This document shows, one piece after another, positions 27,357 through 37,711 of a stretch of DNA of 64,000 bases (positions are counted from its first letter, which is position 1; every line of letters starts with the position of its first letter). The notes under the pieces are model-generated. The model did no database searches. It had not been told where the DNA came from and was given only the letters and a program-made list of their open reading frames with translations. The stretch spans positions 62,001 to 126,000 of the forward strand of contig NZ_QYBB01000014.1 of assembly GCF_004137685.1 (NCBI RefSeq), in the 5' to 3' direction. The position numbers and the translations under genes were made by a program. This DNA is from Lichenibacterium minor (GTDB taxonomy: Bacteria > Pseudomonadota > Alphaproteobacteria > Rhizobiales > Beijerinckiaceae).

Positions 27357-28244
27357 TCACCGCGCGACGAAGATCGCGCGGTCCCGGGCGGCGGCCTCGA
27401 CGAGGGCGTCGTGGACGGCGCGGATGCGCCCGATGCCGCGCGTGTCCTCGTGTTCGACGATCCAGTAGGACCGCCGCGCGCGCCGCGCCGGCAGCACCCG
27501 CACGAGGTCGGGATGCTTCCGCGCGATGAAGTCGTGCAGCACGCCGATGCCGATCCCCGCCCGCACGGCTTCCAGCTGGCCGATGGCGCCCGCGCATTGG
27601 AACGCCACCGGCGCGTCCCCGCACAGCTCCCCCACGTAGCCCAGCGCCGGCGAATAGGTGAACTCCTCGACGTAGCCGACGAGGCGGTGCGCCGCGAGCC
27701 CGTCGGCGTCGGGCGGCGCCGGATGGCGGGCGAGGTAGCGCGCCGAGGCGAAGAGCCCGAGCGAATAATCGGTGAGCTTCTGCACCACGAAGCGCCCCGC
27801 TTCCGGCTTCTCCAGCACCACGGCGATGTCGACCTCGCGCCGCCCCACGGGCCCCGCCTGGGGGGTGGGGACGAGCTGGATCGCGATGGCGGGATGGCGT
27901 TCCGCCAGGGCGGCGAAGAGCCCGGCGAGGTAGTAGGTGGAGAGCCCGTCCGGCGCGCCGATCCGCACCGTGCCGCCGAGCTCCACGTCGCGGTCGCCGA
28001 GCTCCGCCTGGGCCTGCAGGCAGGCCGTCTCCATCCGCTCCGCGGCGGCGAGCAGCCGCGCCCCCGCCTCGGTCAGCAGCACGCCCGTGGTGCGCCGCTC
28101 GACGAGCCGCGCGTTCAAGGCCCGCTCCAGCGCGGATACGCGCCGTGCCGCCGTGGCGTGGTCGACCTTCAGCGCCCGCGCGGCGGCGACGAACTGCCCG
28201 GCCCGCGCCACGGCCAGGAACACCCGCATGTCGTCCCAGTTCAC
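27357..28244 (-). CDS. LysR-family transcriptional regulator
   Basis: A 295-residue LysR-type regulator. The winged helix occupies residues 1-60: NWDDMRVFLAVARAGQFVAAARALKVDHATAARRVSALE, with the unusual DHATAARR recognition helix seen in the LysR subgroup paired with dehydrogenase genes. The remaining 230 residues are the effector-binding domain (GTVRIGAPDGLSTYYLAGLF onward). GTG at 28244 is preceded by GAGGG and fits the family N-terminus. It is divergent from mmsA with 109 bases between them, a layout that strongly suggests it controls mmsA and itself. The effector is unknown, perhaps a valine or inositol breakdown intermediate. Confidence 0.92.
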   Translation of the reverse strand: MNWDDMRVFLAVARAGQFVAAARALKVDHATAARRVSALERALNARLVERRTTGVLLTEAGARLLAAAERMETACLQAQAELGDRDVELGGTVRIGAPDGLSTYYLAGLFAALAERHPAIAIQLVPTPQAGPVGRREVDIAVVLEKPEAGRFVVQKLTDYSLGLFASARYLARHPAPPDADGLAAHRLVGYVEEFTYSPALGYVGELCGDAPVAFQCAGAIGQLEAVRAGIGIGVLHDFIARKHPDLVRVLPARRARRSYWIVEHEDTRGIGRIRAVHDALVEAAARDRAIFVAR

Positions 28245-28279
28245 GCCGCCCTCGTCTACCGATCCGCGCACAGCGGTTG

Positions 28280-28292
28280 CGCGAAGCTCGCG
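28280..28292. promoter_or_regulatory. palindrome in the lysR-mmsA intergenic region
   Basis: CGCGA-AGC-TCGCG, a perfect 5-3-5 inverted repeat, followed by two direct GTGCAGA copies (about 28299 and 28313). It lies in the 109-base divergent region where a LysR protein would bind, though it does not match the T-N11-A box cleanly. Confidence 0.4.
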
Positions 28293-28353
28293 ATTGCTGT
28301 GCAGATTTATCGGTGCAGAATGCCGGCCGTCAATCGATCGGGGGAGAAGCGCC

Positions 28354-29847
28354 ATGCCGGATTACGGCCATTTCATCGGCGGGAAGCACGTCGCCGGCAC
28401 GTCGGGCCGCCACGCGGACCTGTTCTGGCCCATGACGGGCGAGGTCGCGGGCTCGGTGGCGCTCGCTTCCGCGGCGGAGGTCCGCGCCGCCGTCGAGAAC
28501 GCGCGCGACGCGCAGCGCGACTGGGCGACCGTGAACCCGCAGCGCCGGGCGCGCGTGTTCATGAAGTTCCTGGAACTGATCCACCGCGACATGGAGCCCC
28601 TCGCGACCCTGCTGGCCCACGAGCACGGCAAGACGGTCGCGGACGCCAAGGGCGACATCCAGCGCGGCTACGAGGTGGTCGAATTCGTGATGGGCGTGCC
28701 GCACCTGATGAAGGGCGAGTTCACCGACGGCGCCGGGCCCGACATCGACGCCTATTCGATCCGGCAACCGCTCGGCGTCACCGCCGGCATCACGCCGTTC
28801 AATTTCCCCGCGATGATCCCGATGTGGAAGTTCGCGCCCGCCATCGCCTGCGGCAACAGCTTCATCCTGAAGCCGTCCGAGCGCGACCCCGGCGTGCCGA
28901 TGCGCCTGGCCGAGCTGATGATCGAGGCGGGCCTGCCGGCCGGCGTGCTCAACGTCGTCAACGGCGACAAGGAGGCGGTCGACGCCCTGCTCGACGACCC
29001 GGACGTGAAGGCCATCGGCTTCGTGGGGTCCACGCCCATCGCCGAATACATCTACGGGCGCGGCGCGTCGAAGGGCAAGCGCGTCCACGCCTTCGGCGGC
29101 GCCAAGAACCACATGGTCATCATGCCGGACGCCGACATGGACAAGACCGTGGATGCGCTGATCGGCGCCGGCTACGGCTCGGCGGGCCAGCGCTGCATGG
29201 CGATCTCGGTGGCGGTGCCGGTCGGCGCCGGCACGGCCGACAAGCTGATGGAGAAGCTCGTCCCCCGCGTGGAAGCGCTGAAGATCGGCCCTTCGACCGA
29301 CGCGTCCGCCGACTACGGCCCGATGATCACGCAGGCCGCCGTCGACAAGGCCAGGATGTACATCGAGAGCGGCATCGCCGAGGGCGCCACGCTGGCGGTC
29401 GACGGCCGCGGCTTCAAGATGCAGGGCTACGAGAAGGGTTTCTACCTCGGCTCCTGCCTGTTCGACAACGTGACGGAGGACATGCGGATCTACAAGGAGG
29501 AGATCTTCGCGCCCGTGCTGTCGGTGCTGCGCGCCAAGAGCTACGACGAGGCGTTGCGCCTGTGCAACGACCACGAATACGGCAACGGCGTCGCCATCTT
29601 CACGCGCGACGGCGATGCTGCACGCGACTTCGTGTCCAAGGTGCAGGTCGGCATGGTGGGCGTCAACGTGCCGATCCCGACGCCGCTGGCCTACTATTCC
29701 TTCGGCGGCTGGAAGCGCTCGGTGTTCGGGGACCTGAACCAGCACGGGCCGGACGCCATCCGCTTCTACACGAAGTCGAAGAACGTCACGGCGCGCTGGC
29801 CGTCGGGGGTGAAGGAGGGCGCCGAGTTCTCCATGCCGACCATGTGA
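28354..29847 (+). CDS. mmsA: CoA-acylating methylmalonate-semialdehyde dehydrogenase
   Basis: A 497-residue aldehyde dehydrogenase that oxidises methylmalonate semialdehyde (or malonate semialdehyde) with NAD and CoA to propionyl-CoA (or acetyl-CoA), used in valine and inositol breakdown. The MmsA hallmarks are ITPFNFPAMIPMWKFAPAIA, GGAKNHMVIMPDADMD and the catalytic Cys in GSAGQRCMAIS (near residue 285); the Glu usually seen in hydrolytic ALDHs is replaced, as in CoA-acylating members. The ATG follows GGGGGAGA. It stands alone and is divergent from the LysR gene. Confidence 0.95.
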   Translation: MPDYGHFIGGKHVAGTSGRHADLFWPMTGEVAGSVALASAAEVRAAVENARDAQRDWATVNPQRRARVFMKFLELIHRDMEPLATLLAHEHGKTVADAKGDIQRGYEVVEFVMGVPHLMKGEFTDGAGPDIDAYSIRQPLGVTAGITPFNFPAMIPMWKFAPAIACGNSFILKPSERDPGVPMRLAELMIEAGLPAGVLNVVNGDKEAVDALLDDPDVKAIGFVGSTPIAEYIYGRGASKGKRVHAFGGAKNHMVIMPDADMDKTVDALIGAGYGSAGQRCMAISVAVPVGAGTADKLMEKLVPRVEALKIGPSTDASADYGPMITQAAVDKARMYIESGIAEGATLAVDGRGFKMQGYEKGFYLGSCLFDNVTEDMRIYKEEIFAPVLSVLRAKSYDEALRLCNDHEYGNGVAIFTRDGDAARDFVSKVQVGMVGVNVPIPTPLAYYSFGGWKRSVFGDLNQHGPDAIRFYTKSKNVTARWPSGVKEGAEFSMPTM

Positions 29848-29979
29848 GGCGAGGAGCGACGGACGGGCGGCGCCCCATCGGCGGCGCCTAACGTCGCGTC
29901 GGCCCGGATCGGGTGCGGCATCGCGACCGGCGCCGGCCGGGGTGACGCGAGAGCGCGAAGGATCGTGGCAACGTCCTCC

Positions 29980-30015
29980 GGCCGAACCCCGACCGTGCGA
30001 CGATCCGGTTCGGCC
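29980..30015. terminator. hairpin between convergent mmsA and xseA
   Basis: GGCCGAACC and GGTTCGGCC are perfect 9-base reverse complements with an 18-base loop, in the 246-base gap between convergent genes. No other gene is seen in this gap. Confidence 0.5.
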
Positions 30016-30093
30016 AGCGACCACCGAGCACGGTCCCTCAGAGCGGCGCGCTCCCCGGCGCTCCACCCGGGGCGGGAGGGCGCGAAAGCGGCC

Positions 30094-31827
30094 TCAGAAC
30101 AGGTTGCCCTGGTTGACCGGGCCCTTCGCGGCCCGCGGGACCGGCGCCTTCGCGGCACGCACCGTCGCCGCCCGCGGCTTCGGGCTCTTCGCGGTGGGCG
30201 GCGCGCCCCCGCCCCCGCCCGGCCCCCCCAGCGCCTCGACGGCGACCGTGCCGTCGGCGAATTCCAGCCCGAGGCGCGCGCCGGGCGACACGCCGGCGGC
30301 CGAGCGCAAAGGCTGGCCGGCGGCGTCGCGCACGAGCGCGTAACCGCGGCCGAGCACGGACTTGTAGCCGAGCGTTCCGAGGAGCTGTGCCAGCCGGGCG
30401 ACGCGCTCGCGCCGCCGGTCGTTCGCCAGCGCCGCCGCGGGCCCCATCCGCGCCGCCAGGGCGTCGAGGCGCTGGCGCGACGCCGCGTTGGCCTGGCGGG
30501 CCAGCGCGGCGCGGCCCTGCAGGGCGGTTCCGAGGCGCGCCGCCACGGCGTCGAGCCGCTGCCGCCGCCGGTCGGACAGGACCTTCGCCGAGCGGCCGAG
30601 GCGCGCGTCGAGCCCGCTCAAGCGTTCGGCCGCCCGCGCCAAGCGGGCGCCGGGCGACTGCGCGGCGAGCCGGCTGCCGACCCGCGCCACGGTGAGGCGG
30701 CGCGCGTCCGCCCCCCGGCGCAGCGCCGAAGGCAGCGCCGTGGCGGCGCGGTCGAGGCGCTGCCGCGGCAGCGCCAGCAGGTCGGCGCCCGAGGGCAGCG
30801 CGCGGGCGGTCGAGCGCAGGGCGTCGCGCGCGCCTTCCACCCGCCGCAGCATGGCGGCGCCGTGGCGGGCGCCGAGCCGGTCGAGCCCGACCGCGAGTTC
30901 GGCCCGCACCGGCACGCAGAGTTCCGCCGCGCCCGTCGGGGTGGGGGCGCGGAGATCGGCGACGTGGTCGAGCAGCGTCCAATCCGTCTCGTGGCCGACG
31001 GCGGACACGAGCGGGATGCGGCAGTCGGCGGCGGCGCGGATCACCGCCTCGTCGTTGAAGCCCCACAGGTCCTCGAGCGAGCCGCCACCGCGCGCCACGA
31101 TGAGCACGTCGGGCCGCGGCAGCCGCCCGCCGGGCAAGAGCGCGTCGAAGCCCCGGATGGCGCGGGCCACCTCCTCGGCGCTGCCGTCGCCCTGGACCCG
31201 CACGGGCCACAGCAGCACGCGGCGCGGGAACCGGTCGGTGATGCGATGTAGGATGTCGCGGATGACGGCACCCGTCGGCGAGGTGACGACGCCGATCACT
31301 GCGGGGAGGAACGGCAGCGCCCGCTTGCGCGACGGGTCGAACAGCCCTTCGGCGGCGAAGCGCCGCCGGCGCTCCTCCACCATGGCCATGAGGGCGCCGA
31401 CGCCGGCGGGCTCCAGCGACTCGATGACGATCTGGTAGGCGGATTTGCCGGGAAAGGTCGTGAGCTTGCCGGTGGCGACGACCTCCATGCCCTCCTCGGG
31501 CTTCACCCGCATGCGCGAGAAGCTCGTGCGCCACACGACGGCGTCGATGCGGGCGCCCTCGTCCTTCAGCGAGAAGTAGGCGTGGCCGGAGGAATGGGGG
31601 CCCCGGTAGTTCGACACCTCGCCCCGCACCCGCACATGGCCGAACCGCTCCTCCACGGTGCGCTTCAGCGCGCCCGACAGCTCGGACACGCTGACTTCGG
31701 GCGTGTTGGACAGGCGCGAACCCCCGTCCTCGCCGTCCTCGCCCGGCGCGGCGGCCGGGGCATCGAAGATCGAAGGGGCGGCGGTCCTGCCGCGCGGGCT
31801 CGTGCGAGCCGAGGGTCTGCTGGCCAT
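30094..31827 (-). CDS. xseA: exodeoxyribonuclease VII large subunit
   Basis: A 577-residue nuclease subunit that, with several XseB copies, degrades single-stranded DNA in both directions. An OB-fold ([28 protein letters not shown]... around residues 40-140) precedes the catalytic domain with [30 protein letters not shown] and [28 protein letters not shown]-type motifs. The long Arg/Ala-rich coiled coil (about residues 290-480) binds XseB. The last ~70 residues (after residue 510) form a Pro/Lys-rich tail ending near VNQGNLF, which is longer than in enterobacteria. xseB is not adjacent. It is divergent from the nitrate operon. Confidence 0.95.
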   Translation of the reverse strand: MASRPSARTSPRGRTAAPSIFDAPAAAPGEDGEDGGSRLSNTPEVSVSELSGALKRTVEERFGHVRVRGEVSNYRGPHSSGHAYFSLKDEGARIDAVVWRTSFSRMRVKPEEGMEVVATGKLTTFPGKSAYQIVIESLEPAGVGALMAMVEERRRRFAAEGLFDPSRKRALPFLPAVIGVVTSPTGAVIRDILHRITDRFPRRVLLWPVRVQGDGSAEEVARAIRGFDALLPGGRLPRPDVLIVARGGGSLEDLWGFNDEAVIRAAADCRIPLVSAVGHETDWTLLDHVADLRAPTPTGAAELCVPVRAELAVGLDRLGARHGAAMLRRVEGARDALRSTARALPSGADLLALPRQRLDRAATALPSALRRGADARRLTVARVGSRLAAQSPGARLARAAERLSGLDARLGRSAKVLSDRRRQRLDAVAARLGTALQGRAALARQANAASRQRLDALAARMGPAAALANDRRRERVARLAQLLGTLGYKSVLGRGYALVRDAAGQPLRSAAGVSPGARLGLEFADGTVAVEALGGPGGGGGAPPTAKSPKPRAATVRAAKAPVPRAAKGPVNQGNLF

Positions 31828-31877
31828 GGCGGCAGACTACCACGGCGCCCGGGGGCCTGTCGCCGTGCCGCCGCGAC

Positions 31878-31910
31878 GGGCGGGTGCCCCTTCGCCGGGC
31901 ACCCCTGCCC
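31878..31910. promoter_or_regulatory. long imperfect palindrome upstream of the nas promoter
   Basis: GGGTGCC (31882-31888) pairs with GGCACCC (31898-31904) across 9 bases, and flanking GGGC and GCCC blocks extend the symmetry. It is centred about 98 bases upstream of the predicted nasA transcription start, a distance suited to an enhancer-binding protein. The half-sites are in the opposite order to the usual NtrC box. Confidence 0.4.
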
Positions 31911-31911
31911 G

Positions 31912-31930
31912 CCACGCCGCGACGGCGTGG
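31912..31930. promoter_or_regulatory. perfect 8-3-8 inverted repeat upstream of the nas promoter
   Basis: CCACGCCG-CGA-CGGCGTGG, centred about 70 bases upstream of the predicted nasA transcription start and 35 bases before the -24 element. A candidate activator site for the nitrate operon. Confidence 0.45.
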
Positions 31931-31964
31931 GCCGGCTCGCCGCGGCGGAACCCCGCGCCCCCCG

Positions 31965-31980
31965 TGGCATGGCGGTTGCT
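31965..31980 (+). promoter_or_regulatory. sigma-54 (-24/-12) promoter of the nitrate assimilation operon
   Basis: TGGCATGGCGGTTGCT fits the sigma-54 consensus TGGCAYR-N4-TTGCW at every defined position, with GG and GC exactly 10 bases apart. The predicted start of transcription is near 31991, leaving a ~155-base leader before nasA. Nitrogen assimilation genes are classical RpoN/NtrC targets (established knowledge). Confidence 0.75.
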
Positions 31981-31994
31981 TGGACCTTCCCCGA

Positions 31995-32055
31995 GGGCGC
32001 ATGCGCCCGCCCCTTCCCACACGAGGGCCGGTGTCGTGGCCAGGATCGACGACAC
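31995..32055 (+). promoter_or_regulatory. two hairpins in the nasA leader
   Basis: The palindrome GGGCGCATGCGCCC (31995-32008) sits at the predicted 5' end, and GTGTCGT (32031-32037) pairs with ACGACAC (32049-32055) across 11 bases. A two-hairpin leader is where NasR/NasT-type ANTAR antiterminators act, but the loops do not show the expected A1/G4 hexaloop, so the mechanism is open. Confidence 0.4.
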
Positions 32056-32146
32056 GCTCCGGCGCCCCGCCGCCCACCCCCGCCGCGCACCGCGCATGCG
32101 GCCCTGAGCCGCCACGACGCCGCGCGCACGGAGCCACAGACCCGCG

Positions 32147-34285
<2,139 letters not shown>

Positions 34286-34299
34286 CCCGGACGGACGCC

Positions 34300-34647
34300 A
34301 TGCTGTCGCGACCCAAGAACCTCACCGGCGTGTTCCCCTTCGTGGGGACAGGGTTCGAGCGCCCGGTGCCGCTCGACGCGAGCCTGTCCTACAGGGTGCC
34401 GCCCGACCGGCGCGCCCAGGCGATCTACCTGCGCGCCGGCAATTCCGCCGACGCGCTCGCGTGCCTGACCATCACGCGGGACGGCGCGGTGATGCGGCTG
34501 TTCCCCGTCGGCGCCAAGGCGGCCATCCACGTGCCGCTGGCGGTGCTGGAAGACCTCGAACCCGACGCGACCCTCGGCGTGCTGGTGTCGGCGCCGGCGG
34601 GCGCGGAAGGCCACATTGTGCTCGACCTCGGGCTGATGGAGATCTGA
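34300..34647 (+). CDS. conserved small protein of the nitrate operon, unknown function
   Basis: A 115-residue cytosolic protein, 14 bases after nasA. It begins MLSRPKNLTGVFPFVGTGFE and is built of short strands (SYRVPPDRRAQAIYLRAGNS, LTITRDGAVMRLFPVGA) with a hydrophobic C-terminus, giving the look of a small beta-sandwich. No Cys pair, cofactor motif or DNA-binding helix is visible. Its place between nitrate reductase and the flavoprotein suggests an accessory role, such as maturation or subunit contact, but this is inference from position only. A perfect 7-base-stem hairpin follows it. Confidence 0.75.
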   Translation: MLSRPKNLTGVFPFVGTGFERPVPLDASLSYRVPPDRRAQAIYLRAGNSADALACLTITRDGAVMRLFPVGAKAAIHVPLAVLEDLEPDATLGVLVSAPAGAEGHIVLDLGLMEI

Positions 34648-34654
34648 CCGCCGT

Positions 34655-34673
34655 CCCGGCGAGCGACGCCGGG
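34655..34673 (+). terminator. hairpin between the 115-residue gene and the flavoprotein gene
   Basis: CCCGGCG-AGCGA-CGCCGGG, a perfect 7-base stem with a 5-base loop, within the 139-base gap. As the downstream gene belongs functionally to the same pathway, this may be a partial terminator or an RNA stability element. Confidence 0.45.
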
Positions 34674-34786
34674 CGTCCGGCGCAGGGCGGAGCCTTCGGG
34701 AACCCTGCCATGCGCCGACACGGCCCGGCGTGGCACGGATCTCGCGATCCCGTCGCGGAACCCGCAGGCAGGAACGCGACCTCGAC

Positions 34787-36505
34787 ATGACCAAACGCAA
34801 GCTGGTGGTGGTCGGCAACGGCATGGCCGGGGCCAGGGCGGTGGAGAACGTGCTGGCGCGGGGCGGCGGCGAGCTGTTCGACATCGTCATGTTCGGCGAC
34901 GAGCCTTACGGGAACTACAACCGCATCATGCTGTCCGGCATCCTCGAAGGATCGAAGACGCTCGATGACATTCTGATCAACACGCCCGCTTGGTATGCAG
35001 AAACGGGCGTCACGTTGCACAGCGGCGATCGCGTGGTCGAGATCGACCGCGCCGCCAAGGCCGTGCGGTCGCGGCGCGGCGTCGTCGAGAACTACGACGT
35101 CCTGCTCATCGCCACGGGCTCGAAGGCCTTCGTGCCGCCCTTCGCGGGCGCCTTCACGGCCGACGGCGCGCTGAAGACGGGCGTCTTCGCCTACCGGACG
35201 CTCGACGACTGCACGGGCATCGCCGATTACGCCAAGGGCGCCCGCAAGGCGGTGACGATCGGCGGCGGTCTGCTCGGGCTCGAGGCGGCGCGGGCGCTGG
35301 GCGGCCTCGGCTGCGAGTCGCACGTGGTCCACCTCGCCGGCCACCTGCTGGAACTGCAGCTCGACGCCACCGGGGGCGGCATGCTGCGCCGGACGATAGA
35401 GGGCTTCGGCCTGCACGTCCACACCGGCAAGGCCACCACGGCGGTGCTGGGCGAGGACCGCGTCGCCGGGCTCGCCTTCAAGGACGGGACGACCATCGAC
35501 TGCGACCTCGTGGTGGTGGCGGCGGGCGTGCGCCCGAACAGCGAGATCGGGCTGCGCGCCGGCCTGACGGTGGAGCGGGCCATCGTGGTCAACGACCACA
35601 TGCAGTCCATCGACGACCGCTCGGTCTACGCGGTCGGCGAATGCGCGCAGCACCGCGGCAAGGTGTACGGCCTCGTGGCGCCGCTGTGGGACCAGGCCAA
35701 GGTCTTCGCCGAGCACGTCACCGGGCGCGACGCCCAGGCCGCCTACCACGGTTCCAAGCTCGCCACGAAGCTGAAGGTGATGGGCGTCGAGCTCGCCTCG
35801 ATGGGCATCACCGAGCCGTACGACGAGCACGACGAGGTGATCCAGTTCGCCGAACCCAAGCGCGGCACCTACAAGAAGCTGATCGTGCGCGACGGCCGCC
35901 TCGTCGGCGGCATCCTGATGGGCGAGATCTCGAAGGCCGCCTACCTGATGCAGGCCTTCGACCGCGATTCCCCCCTGCCCGAGGAGCGGCTGGCGCTGCT
36001 GTTCGACCTCGGCGCCCCGCCTGTGGCCGTGACGCTGGAGGAGATGCCCGCCGAAATGCAGGTCTGCAACTGCAACGGCGTCACCAAGGGCGCCATCGGG
36101 GCCTGCGTGGCGGCCGGCAACCGCGACCTCGGGTCCGTGATGGCGGCCACCCGCGCCAGCATGGGCTGCGGCTCCTGCAAGTCCCAGGTCGCGGCGCTGA
36201 CGGACTATTTCGTCGAGCAGGTGTCGGAGGCCGTGCCGGACCGGGCGGTGGTGGCGGAGGACGCGTCGCGGCTCGACGGGCACGTCCAGGCCCGGATCCT
36301 GGACGACGGGACCTTTTCGATGATGCCCGACACCGAAGACGGGCATTGCACGCCCGCGCAGCTCCTGCGCATCGCCGAGGTCGCGGTGAAGTACAAGGTG
36401 CCGTCGGTGAAGCTGATGGGCCACGACCGCATCGACCTCGTCGGCCTGCCGAAGGACGACCTCGCCAGGATCTGGAACGAGCTCTACCTGACGGCCGCCG
36501 AATAG
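34787..36505 (+). CDS. NirB-like NAD(P)H flavoprotein lacking the siroheme domain
   Basis: A 572-residue protein equal to the N-terminal two thirds of the assimilatory nitrite reductase large subunit. In order: FAD domain (VVVGNGMAGARAVENV, residues ~7-22), NAD(P) domain (TIGGGLLGLEAARAL, ~157-171), a BFD-like [2Fe-2S] domain with Cys427-x-Cys429 and Cys461-x2-Cys464, and a single nitrite/sulfite reductase ferredoxin-like half-domain (CTPAQLLRIAEVAVKYKVPS). NirB proteins are about 250 residues longer and end in a siroheme/[4Fe-4S] domain, absent here without a frameshift. It is therefore most likely an electron carrier for NasA and for a separate nitrite reductase, like Flp of Bradyrhizobium. 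Confidence 0.88.
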   Translation: MTKRKLVVVGNGMAGARAVENVLARGGGELFDIVMFGDEPYGNYNRIMLSGILEGSKTLDDILINTPAWYAETGVTLHSGDRVVEIDRAAKAVRSRRGVVENYDVLLIATGSKAFVPPFAGAFTADGALKTGVFAYRTLDDCTGIADYAKGARKAVTIGGGLLGLEAARALGGLGCESHVVHLAGHLLELQLDATGGGMLRRTIEGFGLHVHTGKATTAVLGEDRVAGLAFKDGTTIDCDLVVVAAGVRPNSEIGLRAGLTVERAIVVNDHMQSIDDRSVYAVGECAQHRGKVYGLVAPLWDQAKVFAEHVTGRDAQAAYHGSKLATKLKVMGVELASMGITEPYDEHDEVIQFAEPKRGTYKKLIVRDGRLVGGILMGEISKAAYLMQAFDRDSPLPEERLALLFDLGAPPVAVTLEEMPAEMQVCNCNGVTKGAIGACVAAGNRDLGSVMAATRASMGCGSCKSQVAALTDYFVEQVSEAVPDRAVVAEDASRLDGHVQARILDDGTFSMMPDTEDGHCTPAQLLRIAEVAVKYKVPSVKLMGHDRIDLVGLPKDDLARIWNELYLTAAE

Positions 36506-36516
36506 GCCGCCGTGCG

Positions 36517-36577
36517 GGTCCGGCTCGACAGGCGAGGGTCGATGGCCCGTGCCGGCTAGCCCCGGTCCAGCCGGACC
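36517..36577 (+). terminator. inverted repeat after the flavoprotein gene
   Basis: GGTCCGGCT (36517-36525) and AGCCGGACC (36569-36577) are perfect 9-base reverse complements, and flanking GTGCG/CGCAC extends the stem after a 3-base bulge. The 43-base loop is long for an intrinsic terminator, but position fits the end of the nas operon. Confidence 0.4.
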
Positions 36578-36600
36578 GGCCGCACCGTCGCCGCCCTGCC

Positions 36601-36636
36601 ACGGCAACAAGCGTCCGTCGCGGATGTTGCTGCCGT
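36601..36636 (+). promoter_or_regulatory. complex hairpin in front of the DUF892 gene
   Basis: ACGGCA pairs with TGCCGT on the outside and TCCG-TCG-CGGA forms an inner stem; alternatively GCAACA pairs with TGTTGC. The structure ends 26 bases before the DUF892 ATG, so it is either the upstream terminator or a leader element. Confidence 0.4.
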
Positions 36637-36662
36637 ACGGCAGGGACATGGGAGACGGGACG

Positions 36663-37274
36663 ATGGCGGCGGATCGGCAGCTCTTCGAGGACGGACTGCG
36701 CCTGCTCTACGGGGCACACCGGCAGGGTGCCGCGCAGGCGGCGCGCAACGGCGAAACCTCGACCCTGCCCAAGCTGAAGCGGATGGTGCGGGCGGGCGCG
36801 AAGCAGAACCTCGCCCAGGCGGAACGGCTGGAGCGCGTCTTCGCGCTGGTCGGCGCCACGCCCTACGCCCGGCATGACGCCGGCATGCAGGGCATCTGCG
36901 ACACCAATGAAGGGGAAGTGGCGCGTCGCCGCGGCGCGGCCAAGCGCGACCTGATCAACATCGCCTACGGCCAAGTGGCGGCGCATTTCTACCTCGCGCG
37001 ATACGGCACGCTGCGGAGCGCCGCGCGGGCGCTCGGGCACGCCGATGCGGCCAAGCTCCTCGACCGCACGATGGTCGAAACCCGCACGATCGACCGCGCC
37101 TTCACGCGGCTTCACGACCACCTGCTGGCCCGCCGCGCTTCGGCGCCCTATCCGGGCGAAAGCGCCCTCGCCACCACGGCTGCCCTGCACCCGGCCTTGA
37201 CCGCCGCGGCGGCGCTGTGCGGCCTCGCCGCGACGGTCGCCCTGATCGGCAGGGGCAAGGCGCGACCCGGCTGA
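36663..37274 (+). CDS. DUF892 ferritin-like protein (YciE type)
   Basis: A 203-residue protein. Residues ~1-155 form the four-helix DUF892 domain: LFEDGLRLLYGAHRQGAAQA, LPKLKRMVRAGAKQNLAQAE with ERLERVFALVG, and a final helix containing MVETRTIDRAFTRLHDHLL. The acidic residues for a di-iron site are only partly evident (Glu in the first, third and fifth helices). Relatives are induced by stress and starvation. A C-terminal stretch (ALTAAAALCGLAATVALIG) could be one membrane helix, which is not usual for YciE. The ATG at 36663 has GGAG 8 bases upstream; longer starts run into the intergenic hairpin. Confidence 0.85.
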   Translation: MAADRQLFEDGLRLLYGAHRQGAAQAARNGETSTLPKLKRMVRAGAKQNLAQAERLERVFALVGATPYARHDAGMQGICDTNEGEVARRRGAAKRDLINIAYGQVAAHFYLARYGTLRSAARALGHADAAKLLDRTMVETRTIDRAFTRLHDHLLARRASAPYPGESALATTAALHPALTAAAALCGLAATVALIGRGKARPG

Positions 37275-37349
37275 GGGTCGAACGGTCCGGCGCTGGAGGC
37301 GGGCGATCCCGATCCGCGATGAGGTCGATGTGATGATCTGGCGATGGGG

Positions 37350-37426
<77 letters not shown>

Positions 37427-37501
37427 ACGATCCGAACATGAACGCCACGGAGGGCGCGTTCGGCGCGGTGTCTTCGACTTAACGACGCGAACCAGACGAA
37501 C

Positions 37502-37578
<77 letters not shown>

Positions 37579-37586
37579 GCGAACCG

Positions 37587-37606
37587 CGCTGCGAGTGATC
37601 GCAGCG
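37587..37606 (-). promoter_or_regulatory. hairpin in the tRNA-Asp leader
   Basis: CGCTGCGA-GTGA-TCGCAGCG, a perfect 8-base stem with a 4-base loop, 9 bases before the first tRNA-Asp. It may guide 5' processing of the precursor or be the terminator of the preceding minus-strand gene. Confidence 0.5.
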
Positions 37607-37624
37607 GTGTCGCTCGGTGAGGCG

Positions 37625-37653
37625 TGTCTACGGGGCGCCCCTGGGTGAGTCAA
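37625..37653 (-). promoter_or_regulatory. sigma-70 promoter of the tRNA-Asp pair
   Basis: On the minus strand TTGACT (37653-37648), a 17-base spacer, and TAGACA (37630-37625). Good -35 and acceptable -10 at ideal spacing, 47 bases before the tRNA 5' end. Confidence 0.6.
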
Positions 37654-37711
37654 GGGCGCCGTCGGCGAAGGGGGGAATTTCTCGTGCCCCCTGACGCGTC
37701 GGCGGCGGCCG

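Larger units (their letters stand above)
31828..32146. other. gene-free divergent control region between xseA and nasA
   Basis: The 319 bases hold no gene but several regulatory signals, listed separately: inverted repeats at 31878-31910 and 31912-31930, a sigma-54 promoter at 31965-31980, and hairpins at 31995-32008 and 32031-32055. The xseA promoter must also lie at the left end. Confidence 0.8.

Noticed and set aside
31882-31904. A classical NtrC site
   Set aside because: The half-sites read GGTGC...GCACC rather than GCAC...GTGC, so only a generic inverted repeat is reported.
31995-32055. A NasR/NasT ANTAR-type leader for nasA
   Set aside because: Two hairpins are present, but neither loop shows the hexaloop pattern with A at the first and G at the fourth place, so it was not called as such.
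36549-36662. Longer DUF892 protein starting at 36549 (GTG/ATG upstream)
   Set aside because: The extension covers the intergenic hairpin and is Pro-rich; GGAG sits before the ATG at 36663.
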